A program made the translations under genes and the position numbers. Of a stretch of DNA of 64,000 nucleotides, positions 49,635 to 58,770 are shown one piece after another. The notes beneath the pieces are model-generated. The model had not been told where the DNA came from. It was given only the letters and a program-made list of their open reading frames with translations, and searched no databases. Position 1 is the stretch's first letter, and each line of letters opens with the position of its first letter. Source of the stretch: Clostridiales bacterium FE2011 (lineage in GTDB: Bacteria > Bacillota > Clostridia > Christensenellales > Aristaeellaceae); the NCBI GenBank assembly GCA_017569305.1, contig CP069418.1, positions 1,488,001 through 1,552,000 of the forward strand, in the 5' to 3' direction.

Positions 49635-49874
49635 ATGTTCAACTATAAATGCAGAGGAACCTGCTCCACTTCCATTGACCTGGAGATCCAGGACGGCATC
49701 ATCACCTTCTGCCGGATTAACGACGGCTGCAAGGGCAACACCCAGGGTGTGGCCAAGCTGGCTCTCGGCCGTCCCGCTGAAGAAGTTGCCGCTATGCTCG
49801 AGGGCATTCAGTGCCGCGGCGGTACTTCCTGTCCTGATCAGCTCGCACAGGCGATTAAAGCATATCACGACTGA
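49635..49874 (+). CDS. TSCPD domain protein
   Basis: 79 aa. MFNYKCRGTCSTSIDLEIQD start and the naming motif GGTSCPDQLAQAI near the end; five Cys overall. The domain also occurs at the end of some ribonucleotide reductases; alone its role is unknown. ATG 49635 behind GGAGG. Ends inside a perfect palindrome. Confidence 0.85.
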   Translation: MFNYKCRGTCSTSIDLEIQDGIITFCRINDGCKGNTQGVAKLALGRPAEEVAAMLEGIQCRGGTSCPDQLAQAIKAYHD

Positions 49875-49892
49875 TCAGTCGTGATATGCTTT
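49857..49892 (+). terminator. Perfect 36-bp palindrome ending the TSCPD gene
   Basis: AAAGCATATCACGACTGA and its exact reverse complement meet at 49874/49875; the TGA stop is the last triplet of the left half. It ends in TTTC. Probable terminator. Confidence 0.7.
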
Positions 49893-49984
49893 CACTCTAC
49901 ACTCTTCACTCATCACTCTTAACTGGTTAACTTTTTAACTATGGACCATATATTCTGCACGCAGAATTAACTGATATTTATATT

Positions 49985-51163
49985 ATGAATTCCGAATCAA
50001 CTACAGTATCTTTTGAATCCATGGATCTCTCCTCAGAGATCCTCCGTGCCGTTCAGGCAATGGGCTTTAAAGAGCCCTCCACTGTTCAGGCGAAGACCAT
50101 TCCCCTGATGATGGAAGGTCATGACATCAATGCCATCGCCCCCACGGGCACCGGCAAAACCTGTGCCTTTGGCATTCCCATGCTGGAGTACGTCCAGCTG
50201 AAGGACAGCCGCGTACAGGAGATCGTCCTGGCCCCCACCCGGGAACTGGCGCTCCAGATCGGCGAGGAACTGACCAAGCTGGCCAAGTTCATCGACGGCG
50301 TGCGTATTGCCGTTATCTATGGCGGTCAGTCCATCTCCCGTCAGATTACCGCGCTGAAACGCCGGCCGCAGATTGTCATCGCGACCCCCGGCCGCCTGCT
50401 TGACCATATGCAGCGGGGCAACATCCGTCTGGATGCCGTTCACACCATGGTGCTGGATGAGGCGGACGAAATGCTGAACATGGGCTTTGTCAAAGACGTG
50501 ACAAAGATCATCGAGTCCACCCCTTCCGACCGCCAGCTGGTGCTGTTCTCCGCCACCACCAATCAGGACGTGCTGACGATTGCCTGGAAATACCAGCATG
50601 ATCCGGTGGAGATCACCGTTGAGGCCACAAAGGCCGACCGGCCCCAGATCACCCAGTACGTTATCGCCACCGAACAGGACAGCAAGACCGATAACCTGCT
50701 CTACCTGCTGGACGCCAACGTTTATCAGCGGATCATGATCTTCTGCAACACCAAGTTCATGACCGACAAGCTGACCAGCCGGCTCATCAAGGAAGGCTAT
50801 AACGCCCAGTGCCTCCATGGGGACATCCCCCAGTCCAAACGGAACACCGTTATGAATGATTTCAAACGCGGCAAGTTCCCGATTCTCGTATCCACAGATG
50901 TTGCCGCCCGCGGTATCGACGTGGATGATGTGGAAGCCGTTATCAACTACGATCTTCCCAACGAGAACGAGTACTATCTCCACCGCATCGGCCGTACCGG
51001 CCGCGCCCATAAGCACGGAGTCAGTTTCTCCCTGGTCACCTTCCGGGAGAGCGTCCGCATGGATGAAATCCTGAAGTATATGCTCACCGCGCCGACGCCC
51101 CTCAAGTTTGAGGATGACGTGCTGCGCCGGGAAGACGGCTCTGCATTCTTTGAAAACATTTGA
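49985..51163 (+). CDS. DEAD-box RNA helicase
   Basis: 392 aa, the two-lobe core without a C-terminal extension. Q motif region (GFKEPSTVQAKTIP), motif I APTGTGKTCAFG, Ia PTRELALQI, Ib TPGRLLD, II VLDEADEMLNMG, III SAT, V DVAARGIDVD, VI HRIGRTGRA. ATP-driven RNA unwinding, possibly in ribosome assembly or cold adaptation. I see no ribosome site before ATG 49985; TATATT lies immediately upstream. Confidence 0.93.
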   Translation: MNSESTTVSFESMDLSSEILRAVQAMGFKEPSTVQAKTIPLMMEGHDINAIAPTGTGKTCAFGIPMLEYVQLKDSRVQEIVLAPTRELALQIGEELTKLAKFIDGVRIAVIYGGQSISRQITALKRRPQIVIATPGRLLDHMQRGNIRLDAVHTMVLDEADEMLNMGFVKDVTKIIESTPSDRQLVLFSATTNQDVLTIAWKYQHDPVEITVEATKADRPQITQYVIATEQDSKTDNLLYLLDANVYQRIMIFCNTKFMTDKLTSRLIKEGYNAQCLHGDIPQSKRNTVMNDFKRGKFPILVSTDVAARGIDVDDVEAVINYDLPNENEYYLHRIGRTGRAHKHGVSFSLVTFRESVRMDEILKYMLTAPTPLKFEDDVLRREDGSAFFENI

Positions 51164-51179
51164 TCTGAATACGAATAAA

Positions 51180-51212
51180 AAAATTCCCGGAAACCAGGTT
51201 TCCGGGAATTTT
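51180..51212. terminator. Bidirectional terminator between helicase and zinc-ribbon genes
   Basis: AAAATTCCCGGAAAC-CAG-GTTTCCGGGAATTTT, a perfect 15-bp stem flanked by A and T runs. Serves both convergent genes. Confidence 0.9.
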
Positions 51213-51229
51213 CTTGTGTTTGCTGGTTT

Positions 51230-51508
51230 TTACACGCGGCGGGCGGCAAAGCACTCGCTGCAGTATACGGGACGGTCTTCCTTAGGCTCGAAGGGAACCT
51301 GAGTGGGCTTTCCGCATTCCGCGCAAACAGCGTCGTACATCTGACGCGGAGCGCCGGCAGCACGGCTGGCCTTACGCGCCTGACGGCAGGCCTTGCAGCG
51401 GGTGGGCTCGTTCTGGAATCCCTTTTCGGCATAGAATTCCTGTTCACCGGCAGTGAAAACGAACTCAGCGCCACAGTCTTTGCATACCAGCGTTTTGTCT
51501 TCGTACAT
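51230..51508 (-). CDS. Zinc-ribbon protein (zf-trcl-like)
   Basis: 92 aa with Cys pairs CKDC, CKAC, CAEC and CSEC at regular spacing, enough for two zinc sites. The first part (LVCKDCGAEFVFTAGEQEFY then AEKGF) is the known probable-zinc-ribbon domain. The function is unknown. ATG 51508 behind GGGGG. The open frame to 51751 upstream is the translated structured RNA and not coding. Confidence 0.8.
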   Translation of the reverse strand: MYEDKTLVCKDCGAEFVFTAGEQEFYAEKGFQNEPTRCKACRQARKASRAAGAPRQMYDAVCAECGKPTQVPFEPKEDRPVYCSECFAARRV

Positions 51509-51547
51509 GATCTGGTAACCCCCATAACTTTTTGATAGGCGACTCCT

Positions 51548-51755
51548 CCGGCTGACCTGGTCTTTGCCCCCACACACGCCGCCTGGAAGTTTGCTCTGTG
51601 CTTTACGCACCCTCACTAGCTTCTCTCGGAATTGCTCCCGGACGGACTTACATCTAGACCGCACCATGCTCCCCGCCGCTTTGGACGGATTACGTGGACC
51701 GCTTTGCCTGCGACTGGCATCGGCTTGCAACCACAGACCCGAAGGATTCAACCGG
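51548..51755 (-). ncRNA. Compact structured RNA, unassigned (raiA-like possible)
   Basis: The ~208-nt leader between a strong promoter and the zinc-ribbon gene closes on itself: CCGGTTGA (51755-51748) pairs with TCAGCCGG (51555-51548), and GGTCT (51739-51735) with AGACC (51563-51559). Inside are hairpins such as GTGC-GTAAA-GCAC and GGTT-GCA-AGCC. The predicted transcription start falls at the first base of the closing stem. GC-rich among AT-rich flanks. Size and intricacy suggest a conserved structured RNA; raiA RNA comes to mind but I cannot confirm it. Confidence 0.55.
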
Positions 51756-51759
51756 CGAC

Positions 51760-51788
51760 ATTATATTACCGCCATGTCTAAAACGCAA
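51760..51788 (-). promoter_or_regulatory. Promoter of the structured RNA
   Basis: Minus strand TTGCGT (51788-51783), 17 bases, TATAAT (51765-51760). Confidence 0.75.
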
Positions 51789-51856
51789 GATATTTTTCCA
51801 TTTTTGACAAATAAAGACAATCGAAATGCATTATTTTTGGTCAAAAGTTGGTTTTC

Positions 51857-52561
51857 TTACTTTTTCTGGCCGTAATAAGCGTTCGGGCCGTGCTTCCGCA
51901 TGAAGTGTTTTTCCTTCACATACTCCGGCAGGTTCATCCGGGTCTGAGTCTCGGGAAGCGCTTCAGTATGCCAGGCCATCATGGCCACTTCCTCCAGCAC
52001 TACCGCATTGTGCACCGCTTCCATCGCGTCCTTGCCCCAGGCAAAGGGACCATGATGCCGTGCCAGCACGCAGGGCACATGCTTCGGGTTCAGTCCGTTC
52101 TGCTCAAAGTGAGAAGCGATCACCCGGCCGGTTTCCAGCTCATAGGCGCTTTCCACTTCTTCCTTGGTCAGATCCCGGCAGCAGGGAACATTGCCGTAGA
52201 TATAATCCGCGTGGGTCGTACCATAGGCGGGAATATCCCTTCCGCTCTGGGCCCAGATCGTAGCCCACCGGGAATGGGTATGCACCACGCCGCCGATGTC
52301 CTTAAAGCGGCGGTACAGCTCCGCATGGGTCGGCGTATCGGAAGAAGGATTCATACTGCCTTCCACCTTGTTGCCCTCCAGGTCGATCACGACCATGTCT
52401 TCCGGCTTCAGTTCCTCATAGGGAACGCCGCTGGGCTTGATTACGAACAGGCCCTTCTCCCGGTCGATTCCGCTCACGTTGCCCCAGGTAAACGTCACCA
52501 GATGATAGGCGGGCAGCAGCATGTTCGCCTCGTAAACCTGTTTTTTGAGTTCCTCCAGCAT
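51857..52561 (-). CDS. araD: L-ribulose-5-phosphate 4-epimerase
   Basis: 234 aa class II aldolase fold. Zinc ligands in HTHSRWAT and [29 protein letters not shown] and [12 protein letters not shown] are typical. Interconverts L-ribulose-5-P and D-xylulose-5-P in arabinose use. Fits the GH51 enzyme in the same window. AGGAGG precedes the ATG. No araA or araB is adjacent; it follows tdk across a repeat-filled spacer. Confidence 0.93.
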   Translation of the reverse strand: MLEELKKQVYEANMLLPAYHLVTFTWGNVSGIDREKGLFVIKPSGVPYEELKPEDMVVIDLEGNKVEGSMNPSSDTPTHAELYRRFKDIGGVVHTHSRWATIWAQSGRDIPAYGTTHADYIYGNVPCCRDLTKEEVESAYELETGRVIASHFEQNGLNPKHVPCVLARHHGPFAWGKDAMEAVHNAVVLEEVAMMAWHTEALPETQTRMNLPEYVKEKHFMRKHGPNAYYGQKK

Positions 52562-52562
52562 G

Positions 52563-52655
52563 GGTCATTCCTCCTAAATTCATAATTCACAATTCATAAT
52601 TTCATCCCCATCGAAGCAGAAATAATTCTGAATTCTGAATTCTTAATTCTTAATT
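52563..52655 (-). repeat. Bipartite AATTC-type intergenic repeat between tdk and araD
   Basis: Minus strand: units of AATTAAG/AATTCAG start in the tdk stop codon, then a short spacer, then AATTATG/AATTGTG units up to the araD ribosome site. Confidence 0.7.
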
Positions 52656-53213
52656 GGTCTTCGGACCCAGTTGTCCTCTCATCCAATGCTTCCTGCACAG
52701 GGATACATAACTCTCATCCCCGCCCAGCACGATCTGCTCGCCCTCCCGGGCAACCTTCCCGTCAATCACGCGGGCATTGCAGGTAGCCTTCTTGCCGCAC
52801 CAGCAGATAGTCTTCACTTCTTCGATCGTATCCGCCCAGGCCATCAGCCACTGGCTGCCTTCAAAGAAGTTGCCCTTGAAGTCCGCCCGCAGGCCGTATG
52901 CGATGACAGGAATACCCAGGTCATCCACAATGTGAACCAGATATTCCACCTGGGCCTTGGTCAGGAACTGGGCCTCGTCCACAATCACGCAGTCATAACC
53001 GGTCAGGTCCATTGTTTCCAGTTCTTCAGCGAATACGCACTCTGTTTCCAGCCCGCTGCGAGAACGGATAATCCGGGCGCCGTCACGGTTTTCCAGCTGC
53101 GGTTTAACCATCAGCACCTTCTGATGCCGCTCTCCGTAGTTGTACTGCACCATGATCGCGTTTGCTGTCTTGCTTGAACCCATGGCTCCGTAGCGAAAAT
53201 ACAGTTTAGCCAA
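52650..53213 (-). CDS. tdk: Thymidine kinase
   Basis: 187 aa. P-loop GAMGSSKTA, lid/DEAQ motif VIVDEAQFL, and zinc Cys in CWCGKKATC and CRKHW. Phosphorylates thymidine and deoxyuridine. Overlaps the end of clpC by 8 bases, so it is read from the heat-shock operon. The stop codon is supplied by an AATTAAG repeat unit. Confidence 0.93.
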   Translation of the reverse strand: MAKLYFRYGAMGSSKTANAIMVQYNYGERHQKVLMVKPQLENRDGARIIRSRSGLETECVFAEELETMDLTGYDCVIVDEAQFLTKAQVEYLVHIVDDLGIPVIAYGLRADFKGNFFEGSQWLMAWADTIEEVKTICWCGKKATCNARVIDGKVAREGEQIVLGGDESYVSLCRKHWMRGQLGPKTN

Positions 53214-55959
53214 CCGGATCTTCCTCCTTTTCCGGCACAGCGGCTGCTGTTTCCGGATCCGCTTTCTTTTTGACGGCCTTCTTACCCACAGGCACGATTG
53301 TATCGTTCTTCACCGTCAGCCGGATTTCCTGTCCCAGCTGAACATGACCTTCCAGCAATTCTTCACTCAGGGTATCCTCCACAGTGCGCTGGATCAGCCT
53401 GCGCAGCGGCCGGGCACCGAACTTTGGATCGTAACCATCCTTCGCCAGCTTCTCCGTTACCTGCGGATCCCAGGTCAGCAGGATCTCCTGTTCTTTCAGC
53501 CTGTCCGCCACCTGCTTGAGCATCAGCTCCGTGATCTTATGGATCTCATCCTCATTCAGGCTGTGGAAAACAATCAGTTCATCCACCCGGTTGATGAATT
53601 CAGGCCGGAAGATCTCCTTGACCTCTTTCATCACGGATTCCTTCATGGCTTCATAGTTCCGGGCTTCGCCTTTCTGGTCTGCGCCGAAACCCATGGTCCG
53701 TCCGTTGCCGATCACGTGCGCGCCGGCATTGGAGGTCATTACCAGGATGGTGTTCTTGAAGGATACCACCCGTCCCGTATTATCCGTCAGCCGCCCGTCC
53801 TCCAGGATCTGCAGCAGCATGTTGAATACGTCAGGATGTGCTTTTTCCACCTCGTCCAGCAGCACCACGCTGTAGGGCTTCCGGCGAACCGCTTCTGTCA
53901 GCTGGCCGCCCTCTTCATATCCCACATATCCGGGAGGAGAACCAACCAGCCGGGAAACCGTATGCTTTTCCATATACTCGGACATATCCAGGCGGATCAC
54001 CGAGTCTTCATCTCCGAACATGGCCTCGCCCAGTGCGCGGCACAGCTCAGTCTTGCCGACGCCGGTGGGGCCGAGGAAGATAAAGCTGCCGATGGGGCGC
54101 TTCGGATCCTTCAGGCCTGCCCGCGCCCGGCGGATTGCCCGCGCCACAGCGCTGACTGCCTCTTCCTGGCCGATCAGCCGCTGATGCAGCGTCTCTTCCA
54201 GGCGAACCAGCCGCTGGGCTTCCTGTTCCGTCATCCGGGATACCGGAATACCGGTCCACTGGCTCACCACCTGGGCAATATCCTCTTCCGTCACGGTATC
54301 CCGCGCGGTGCTCTGGGCCCGGTTCCACTCCGCCCGTTTTTCCTCGATCTCGCGGTTCAGGTTCCTTTCCTGATCCCGCAGGGCAGCAGCCTTTTCAAAG
54401 TCCTGGTGGGAGATGGCTTCTTTCTTTTCGATCACCACTGCCTCCAGGCGCTTCTCCTGCTCCCGCACATCCGGCGGAGCTGTGCAGGCAGCAATCCGCA
54501 CCCGGCTGGCCGCTTCATCCATCAGGTCGATGGCCTTGTCCGGCAGGAACCGGTCCGGAATATACCTGTCAGACAGCTTCACAGCCGCTGCCAGCGCTTC
54601 ATCCGTAATCCGTACTTTATGGTGCGCCTCATACCGGTCACGCAGGCCGTAGAGGATCGACAGGGTCTCTTCCGCTGTCGGTTCTCCCACCACCACCGGC
54701 TGGAAGCGGCGCTCCAGTGCGGCGTCTTTTTCAATATGCTTGCGGTATTCATCCAGCGTGGTCGCGCCGATGCACTGGATTTCCCCGCGGCTCAGGGCAG
54801 GCTTCAGGATATTCGCGGCATCCAGGCTGCCTTCTGTGGCGCCGGCGCCGATAATCGTATGGATTTCATCGATGAACAGCAGGACGTTGCCGGCCTTGTG
54901 CAGCTCGTCCATCACGTTCTTCAGCCGTTCCTCAAATTCGCCACGGTATTTCGTACCGGCTACCATGCTGCCGATATCCAGGCTCATGACCCGTTTTCCC
55001 ATCAGCAGTTCCGGCACATTCCCCTGCACAATGCGCTGCGCCAGGCCTTCGGCCACTGCGCTCTTGCCCACGCCGGGTTCGCCGATCAGCACTGGGTTGT
55101 TCTTCGTCCGGCGGATCAGGATCTGGATAATCCGCTGGATCTCCGTCTCCCGGCCGATCACCGGATCCAGTTCATTTTTCTCCGCGGCTGCCGTCAGATC
55201 CCGGCTGTATTTCTCCAGCTCGCTCTTGTTGTTTTCATTCCCGTTCCTGCCCCGGGCAGGTGCAAAGGGCGGAAAGCCGGGCATCCTGCGGGGTGCCTCT
55301 TCATTGCCTGCGTTCTCCCGCATCTGCCGGAGCAGCTGCTCCCGCGCTGCGGACAGGTCAACGCCGGCTTTCCGGAACAGGCCGCCGGCCACACCGTCGT
55401 CGTTCCCCAGCAGGGCCAGCCAGATATGTTCAACGGTTACATAATTCTGTCCCAGCTTATGGGATTCCAGCACGCTGTTTTCCAGCGTTTTCTTTGCCCG
55501 GGGGCTCAGCTCGATCCGGTTTCCTCTGGCCTCTTCCGGATCACCGACTTCCTTCAGGTGCTCCCGCAGCTCCGTCACAACAGAATCATAGCTCATCCGG
55601 GCAGAAACCGCTTCCGGTACGGAAGCGCCTGTCTTCAGCAGGGCGAGCAGGAAATGCTCCGTTCCGACATACGGCTGCTGCAGCTCCGCAGCGATCCGCT
55701 GGGCCAGCATCAGTGTCTGCTGGGCTCTCTGGGTAAAACGACCGAATATAGGCATGGAAAATTCCTTTCTGTTATCATCTTCTGTTGCCCTGATGGCACT
55801 GAGCACCGTGCTCAGCAGGCTCCTGACGTTTCCTTTCATCAGGTCCGCGTTCATTTTACTCATACAGTCGGCACACAGATGTCTGACCGTAGTCTCTTCA
55901 CCGGCTACTACGGAAACCGTAAAATTCGCTTCATTCACATGGCATTCTTCGCACAGCAT
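53206..55959 (-). CDS. clpC: ClpC ATPase with an N-terminal McsA-like zinc domain (fusion)
   Basis: 917 aa. Residues 1-68 carry a McsA-type zinc finger (Cys 3, 6, 29, 32; [23 protein letters not shown]). The normal ClpC start [19 protein letters not shown] is Met 69, with its own AGAAAGGA site (ATG 55755), so an 850-aa form may also be made. ClpC part: double Clp N-domain, Walker [10 protein letters not shown] (293-301), UVR-like [15 protein letters not shown], second Walker [12 protein letters not shown]. Unfoldase that feeds ClpP. In most Firmicutes the operon is ctsR-mcsA-mcsB-clpC; here mcsB is absent and mcsA is short and in frame. Confidence 0.9.
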   Translation of the reverse strand: MLCEECHVNEANFTVSVVAGEETTVRHLCADCMSKMNADLMKGNVRSLLSTVLSAIRATEDDNRKEFSMPIFGRFTQRAQQTLMLAQRIAAELQQPYVGTEHFLLALLKTGASVPEAVSARMSYDSVVTELREHLKEVGDPEEARGNRIELSPRAKKTLENSVLESHKLGQNYVTVEHIWLALLGNDDGVAGGLFRKAGVDLSAAREQLLRQMRENAGNEEAPRRMPGFPPFAPARGRNGNENNKSELEKYSRDLTAAAEKNELDPVIGRETEIQRIIQILIRRTKNNPVLIGEPGVGKSAVAEGLAQRIVQGNVPELLMGKRVMSLDIGSMVAGTKYRGEFEERLKNVMDELHKAGNVLLFIDEIHTIIGAGATEGSLDAANILKPALSRGEIQCIGATTLDEYRKHIEKDAALERRFQPVVVGEPTAEETLSILYGLRDRYEAHHKVRITDEALAAAVKLSDRYIPDRFLPDKAIDLMDEAASRVRIAACTAPPDVREQEKRLEAVVIEKKEAISHQDFEKAAALRDQERNLNREIEEKRAEWNRAQSTARDTVTEEDIAQVVSQWTGIPVSRMTEQEAQRLVRLEETLHQRLIGQEEAVSAVARAIRRARAGLKDPKRPIGSFIFLGPTGVGKTELCRALGEAMFGDEDSVIRLDMSEYMEKHTVSRLVGSPPGYVGYEEGGQLTEAVRRKPYSVVLLDEVEKAHPDVFNMLLQILEDGRLTDNTGRVVSFKNTILVMTSNAGAHVIGNGRTMGFGADQKGEARNYEAMKESVMKEVKEIFRPEFINRVDELIVFHSLNEDEIHKITELMLKQVADRLKEQEILLTWDPQVTEKLAKDGYDPKFGARPLRRLIQRTVEDTLSEELLEGHVQLGQEIRLTVKNDTIVPVGKKAVKKKADPETAAAVPEKEEDPVG

Positions 55960-56035
55960 TTCTCTCGCCTCTTTTCTCTTATTGGAGTTCAGCGAAGTTT
56001 CCCTGAAAGTCAAACAATTCGTTAGCTTGTTTTAT

Positions 56036-56085
56036 TCATAACAGATAATTCTGAATTCTGAATTCTTAATTCTGAATTTGATTTC
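56036..56085 (-). repeat. AATTC-type repeat between ctsR and mcsA-clpC
   Basis: Tandem AATTCAG/AATTAAG units that also encode the last residues and stop of CtsR. Confidence 0.65.
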
Positions 56086-56548
56086 TGTTCCGTGACGCAA
56101 TGGTCATCAGCATGGACTTCATCATCTTCGCCCGCATCGCGTTCTTCAATGAATCCGGAACCGGAACACTCAGCGCACGCGTGCTGACTGCCGACGCCAT
56201 CAGTGCGGCTTCATCCGCGGTTACAATCCGCTGTTCTTTCAGCTGGCTGATCAGCCGGAGGCATTCTTCTTCTCCCAGGCTGTCGCCGATCCGGTCGTTC
56301 ACCAGATACATCAGCCGCTGTGACCCGGCCTGTACAACACGCACAATCCGGATATACCCGCCGCCGCCCCGGCGGCTCTCCGTCAGATAACCATGATCCG
56401 GGGAAAAGCGGGTTGCCAGCACATAGTTAATCTGGCTCGGCGCGCAGCCGAAATACTCCGCCAGTTCATTCCGTTTCAGCTCCACTTCCGTGGATTCTTC
56501 ATTCAGAAGTTCCTTGATAAACTGCTCTATCGAATCGCTCAAACGCAT
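56066..56548 (-). CDS. ctsR: Heat-shock repressor CtsR
   Basis: 160 aa. LSDSIEQFIKELLNEESTEV, then NELAEYFGCAPSQINYVLAT and RFSPDHGYLTESRRGGGGYI (the Gly-rich wing that senses heat), then the C-terminal dimer region. ATG 56548 behind GGGGAGGG. Represses clpC/ctsR through the tandem heptad at 56583-56599. Confidence 0.95.
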   Translation of the reverse strand: MRLSDSIEQFIKELLNEESTEVELKRNELAEYFGCAPSQINYVLATRFSPDHGYLTESRRGGGGYIRIVRVVQAGSQRLMYLVNDRIGDSLGEEECLRLISQLKEQRIVTADEAALMASAVSTRALSVPVPDSLKNAMRAKMMKSMLMTIASRNRNQIQN

Positions 56549-56582
56549 GATTAACCCTCCCCTCGTCAAAGGGTCTGTAGTT

Positions 56583-56599
56583 TCTGACTATCTTTGACC
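56583..56599 (-). promoter_or_regulatory. CtsR box
   Basis: Minus strand GGTCAAA-GAT-AGTCAGA, close to the known tandem heptad GGTCAAA-NAN-GGTCAAA, just after the -10 of the ctsR promoter. Confidence 0.85.
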
Positions 56600-56604
56600 T
56601 ATTG

Positions 56605-56633
56605 AGTATAACACACATACTCAACTTATTCAA
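56605..56633 (-). promoter_or_regulatory. Promoter of the ctsR-clpC operon
   Basis: Minus strand TTGAAT (56633-56628), 17 bases, TATACT (56610-56605). Confidence 0.75.
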
Positions 56634-56701
56634 CAACTGCTTTTAGTCCAAATAGTCCTGTAATACAGTAAAACACTTTATCATTATTCATTTTTCATTA
56701 T

Positions 56702-57904
56702 TCATTCTTCATTGAAATCAATTGCCGGAAGCTGCAGCGCTTCCGCAACTGATTTGTGAAAGTGTTCATCCTTCTGATGCACATACTTCACCGAGGAAGG
56801 GATTACTTCCCCATCATTCCAGCGGAAGAAGCCCGTCCCGTCCGGGTTCAGGCTGTAATCCGCAAGGGTTTTCCCCTCCTCCGGCACAAGCACCGTCAGC
56901 CGGTTCAGCACCCGGTTTCCCAGGAAGACCGCAAAGAGATCATGTTCCGGATCCACGGAAACATGGTTGCCCGTGAAACCGCCGATTCCGAAGGCCTGTT
57001 TCCCCATATAGCAGGGTATTTCCGAATAGTACTGATCCGGGTGACGCACATAGCACTGAATTCCCAGGAACTGTGTCCAGGCCCCGTTCGTACGCTTCCG
57101 TCCGGTCCGGTTGACCGCCATTTCCCTCAGGGATTCCTCCCCGACAATTTTCCGTTCCAGCACTGCCCGGCAGAACCGCACCATATCCCCTCGGGTGGAA
57201 AACAGGCCGGCATGCCCGCAAAGATCTCCTGTATCGCCCTGCAGTACCGCCGCCTTGGGATCATGCGGAACCCCGGGTTTCCATCCTTCCCGGAGAATCT
57301 GCTGCCCGTTCTCGATCCGGTGTTCCCGGTCGTAGCACTGGCAGTCTTTCCGGCGTTCCGGCGGAACCGCGGACCAGGTCTCTGACATGCCCGCCGGCTC
57401 TAGGACCAGCTTCCGTGCGCAGTCCATAAAAGACATCCCGGCTGCTGCTTCCAGTACATATTTCAGGATCATGGCCGGAATATCAGAATAGATCCGGCGC
57501 ACATCCTCGTGCGGCGCGGCTGTGGATGCAAACAACGCTTCCATAGCGCTTTCCCGGTCGGTACACCCGTCCAGGCGGACAGGAGTACGGACCGTGACCG
57601 CAAAGGTCATCAGATCCCACACCGTGGTATCCTTCAGGAACCGGAATCGGGAATCATATGAAAAAACAGGCCTGCCGGGATCCAGCAGACCTTCTTCTTT
57701 CAGTTTCATGGCACACAGGCCCGTGAACAGTTTCGTTACGCTGGCCAGGTCAAAAACGCTGTCCTCCCGGACAGCCCCGTCCATGGCTGACACTGTTCTG
57801 TTTCCGGCGCCGCATGCCGCGGAAACACCTTCCAGGATGGCCGTTTCCCGGGTAAAAAACCGGAGGCCGTTCAGGAGGGTTGTGTCCATTGATGAACCGC
57901 TCAT
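56702..57904 (-). CDS. Serine hydrolase of the beta-lactamase class C family
   Basis: 400 aa. S-V-T-K nucleophile motif in DLASVTKLFTGL, Tyr in RIYSDIPAMI (the YxN position reads YSD), and FGIGGFTGNH in place of the K/H-T-G box. No signal peptide, so probably cytoplasmic; a peptidase, esterase or cell-wall enzyme. ATG 57904 behind GGAG is 17 bases after the amino-acid-kinase gene. Confidence 0.85.
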   Translation of the reverse strand: MSGSSMDTTLLNGLRFFTRETAILEGVSAACGAGNRTVSAMDGAVREDSVFDLASVTKLFTGLCAMKLKEEGLLDPGRPVFSYDSRFRFLKDTTVWDLMTFAVTVRTPVRLDGCTDRESAMEALFASTAAPHEDVRRIYSDIPAMILKYVLEAAAGMSFMDCARKLVLEPAGMSETWSAVPPERRKDCQCYDREHRIENGQQILREGWKPGVPHDPKAAVLQGDTGDLCGHAGLFSTRGDMVRFCRAVLERKIVGEESLREMAVNRTGRKRTNGAWTQFLGIQCYVRHPDQYYSEIPCYMGKQAFGIGGFTGNHVSVDPEHDLFAVFLGNRVLNRLTVLVPEEGKTLADYSLNPDGTGFFRWNDGEVIPSSVKYVHQKDEHFHKSVAEALQLPAIDFNEE

Positions 57905-57920
57905 CCTTTGTCTCCCCGGG

Positions 57921-58748
57921 TCAGGCATCCACACCGATTCGGGTACAGGGCACCCTTCCCTCTTTCAGGTCGCTCAGCCGGTGACGGGCATGCCCGATAA
58001 TCACCGTGGTGCCGCCCTTCACGCAGCTCAGCGCGTATTCCAGCTTGGCGCGGGCGCCGTTTGCCCCGGCGCGGCTGGCGCCGATGCATGCATTCTGCAG
58101 TTCCCGCACCTTGCGTTCCACTTCTTCATAAGTCTTGCCGATCACGTCCCGCACCAGGGTGCTGGGATCCCGGCGATCCTGGTAAATCCCCTCCGTGGAG
58201 GTCATCAGCACCAGGGTCTTCGCCTTCACCAGGCCGGCAATCACCGCTGCCGTTTCATCATTGTCCACGCACTCGTGAACCTCTTCACCCTTTTCCCGCC
58301 GGGCAGCCAGTTCCATCTTCCGGTTTTCCTCGTCGGATACCGGGTCGTTGTAATTCACAATCGGGATAGTTTTCTGCCGTGCGGCGCGGATCAGCAGTGA
58401 GCGGATATGCTCACTCTTTTCCGGGTCATTGAAGTGGGTATGCTCCACCAGGATCTGGCGGATGCCGTATTCCGGTGAAACAAACTGACGGTAATTCTGC
58501 ATCAGGATGGTTTGTCCCTGGGCAGCGTAATCCGCCTTGTCCTGATCCGGATCTCCGCTCAGTTCGCATCCTGTCCGCTTGATATAATCCAGCCGGCCGA
58601 TTTCCGTCGCGCCGCTGGTCACCCAGATCATGCCGGGCTTCAGTTCAGCCCCGATTCTGGAAAAAATGTTGTAGTCAATATCCCGGTCTTCCTGCCGGAT
58701 CAGCGCCATGCTGCCGATCTTGCCAACCAGTTCAAACTGATAATCCAT
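57921..58748 (-). CDS. Amino-acid kinase family protein (glutamate 5-kinase-like)
   Basis: 275 aa. KIGSMALIRQED at the start, IWVTSGATEIGR in the place of the Gly-rich VSSGAI loop of ProB, PIVNYNDPVSDEE, DNDETAAVIAGL and LMTSTEGIYQDRR. It fits the carbamate/glutamate/uridylate kinase fold; ProB is the nearest guess, without a PUA domain. proA is not adjacent. It sits between aroK and the serine hydrolase. Confidence 0.7.
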   Translation of the reverse strand: MDYQFELVGKIGSMALIRQEDRDIDYNIFSRIGAELKPGMIWVTSGATEIGRLDYIKRTGCELSGDPDQDKADYAAQGQTILMQNYRQFVSPEYGIRQILVEHTHFNDPEKSEHIRSLLIRAARQKTIPIVNYNDPVSDEENRKMELAARREKGEEVHECVDNDETAAVIAGLVKAKTLVLMTSTEGIYQDRRDPSTLVRDVIGKTYEEVERKVRELQNACIGASRAGANGARAKLEYALSCVKGGTTVIIGHARHRLSDLKEGRVPCTRIGVDA

Positions 58749-58770
58749 GCTCCGTTCCTGCTTTCCGCGG

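Noticed and set aside
51540..51565. Resemblance of the RNA's 3' end to the SRP domain IV loop
   Set aside because: Only a few bases match; the conserved GGAAGCAGCC part is absent.
51509..51751. In-frame upstream extension of the zinc-ribbon gene
   Set aside because: Its peptide is basic and featureless, and the DNA is explained better by a structured RNA with matching ends.
53344..56025. 893-codon plus-strand open frame opposite clpC
   Set aside because: Shadow of clpC; no motifs and no start signal.
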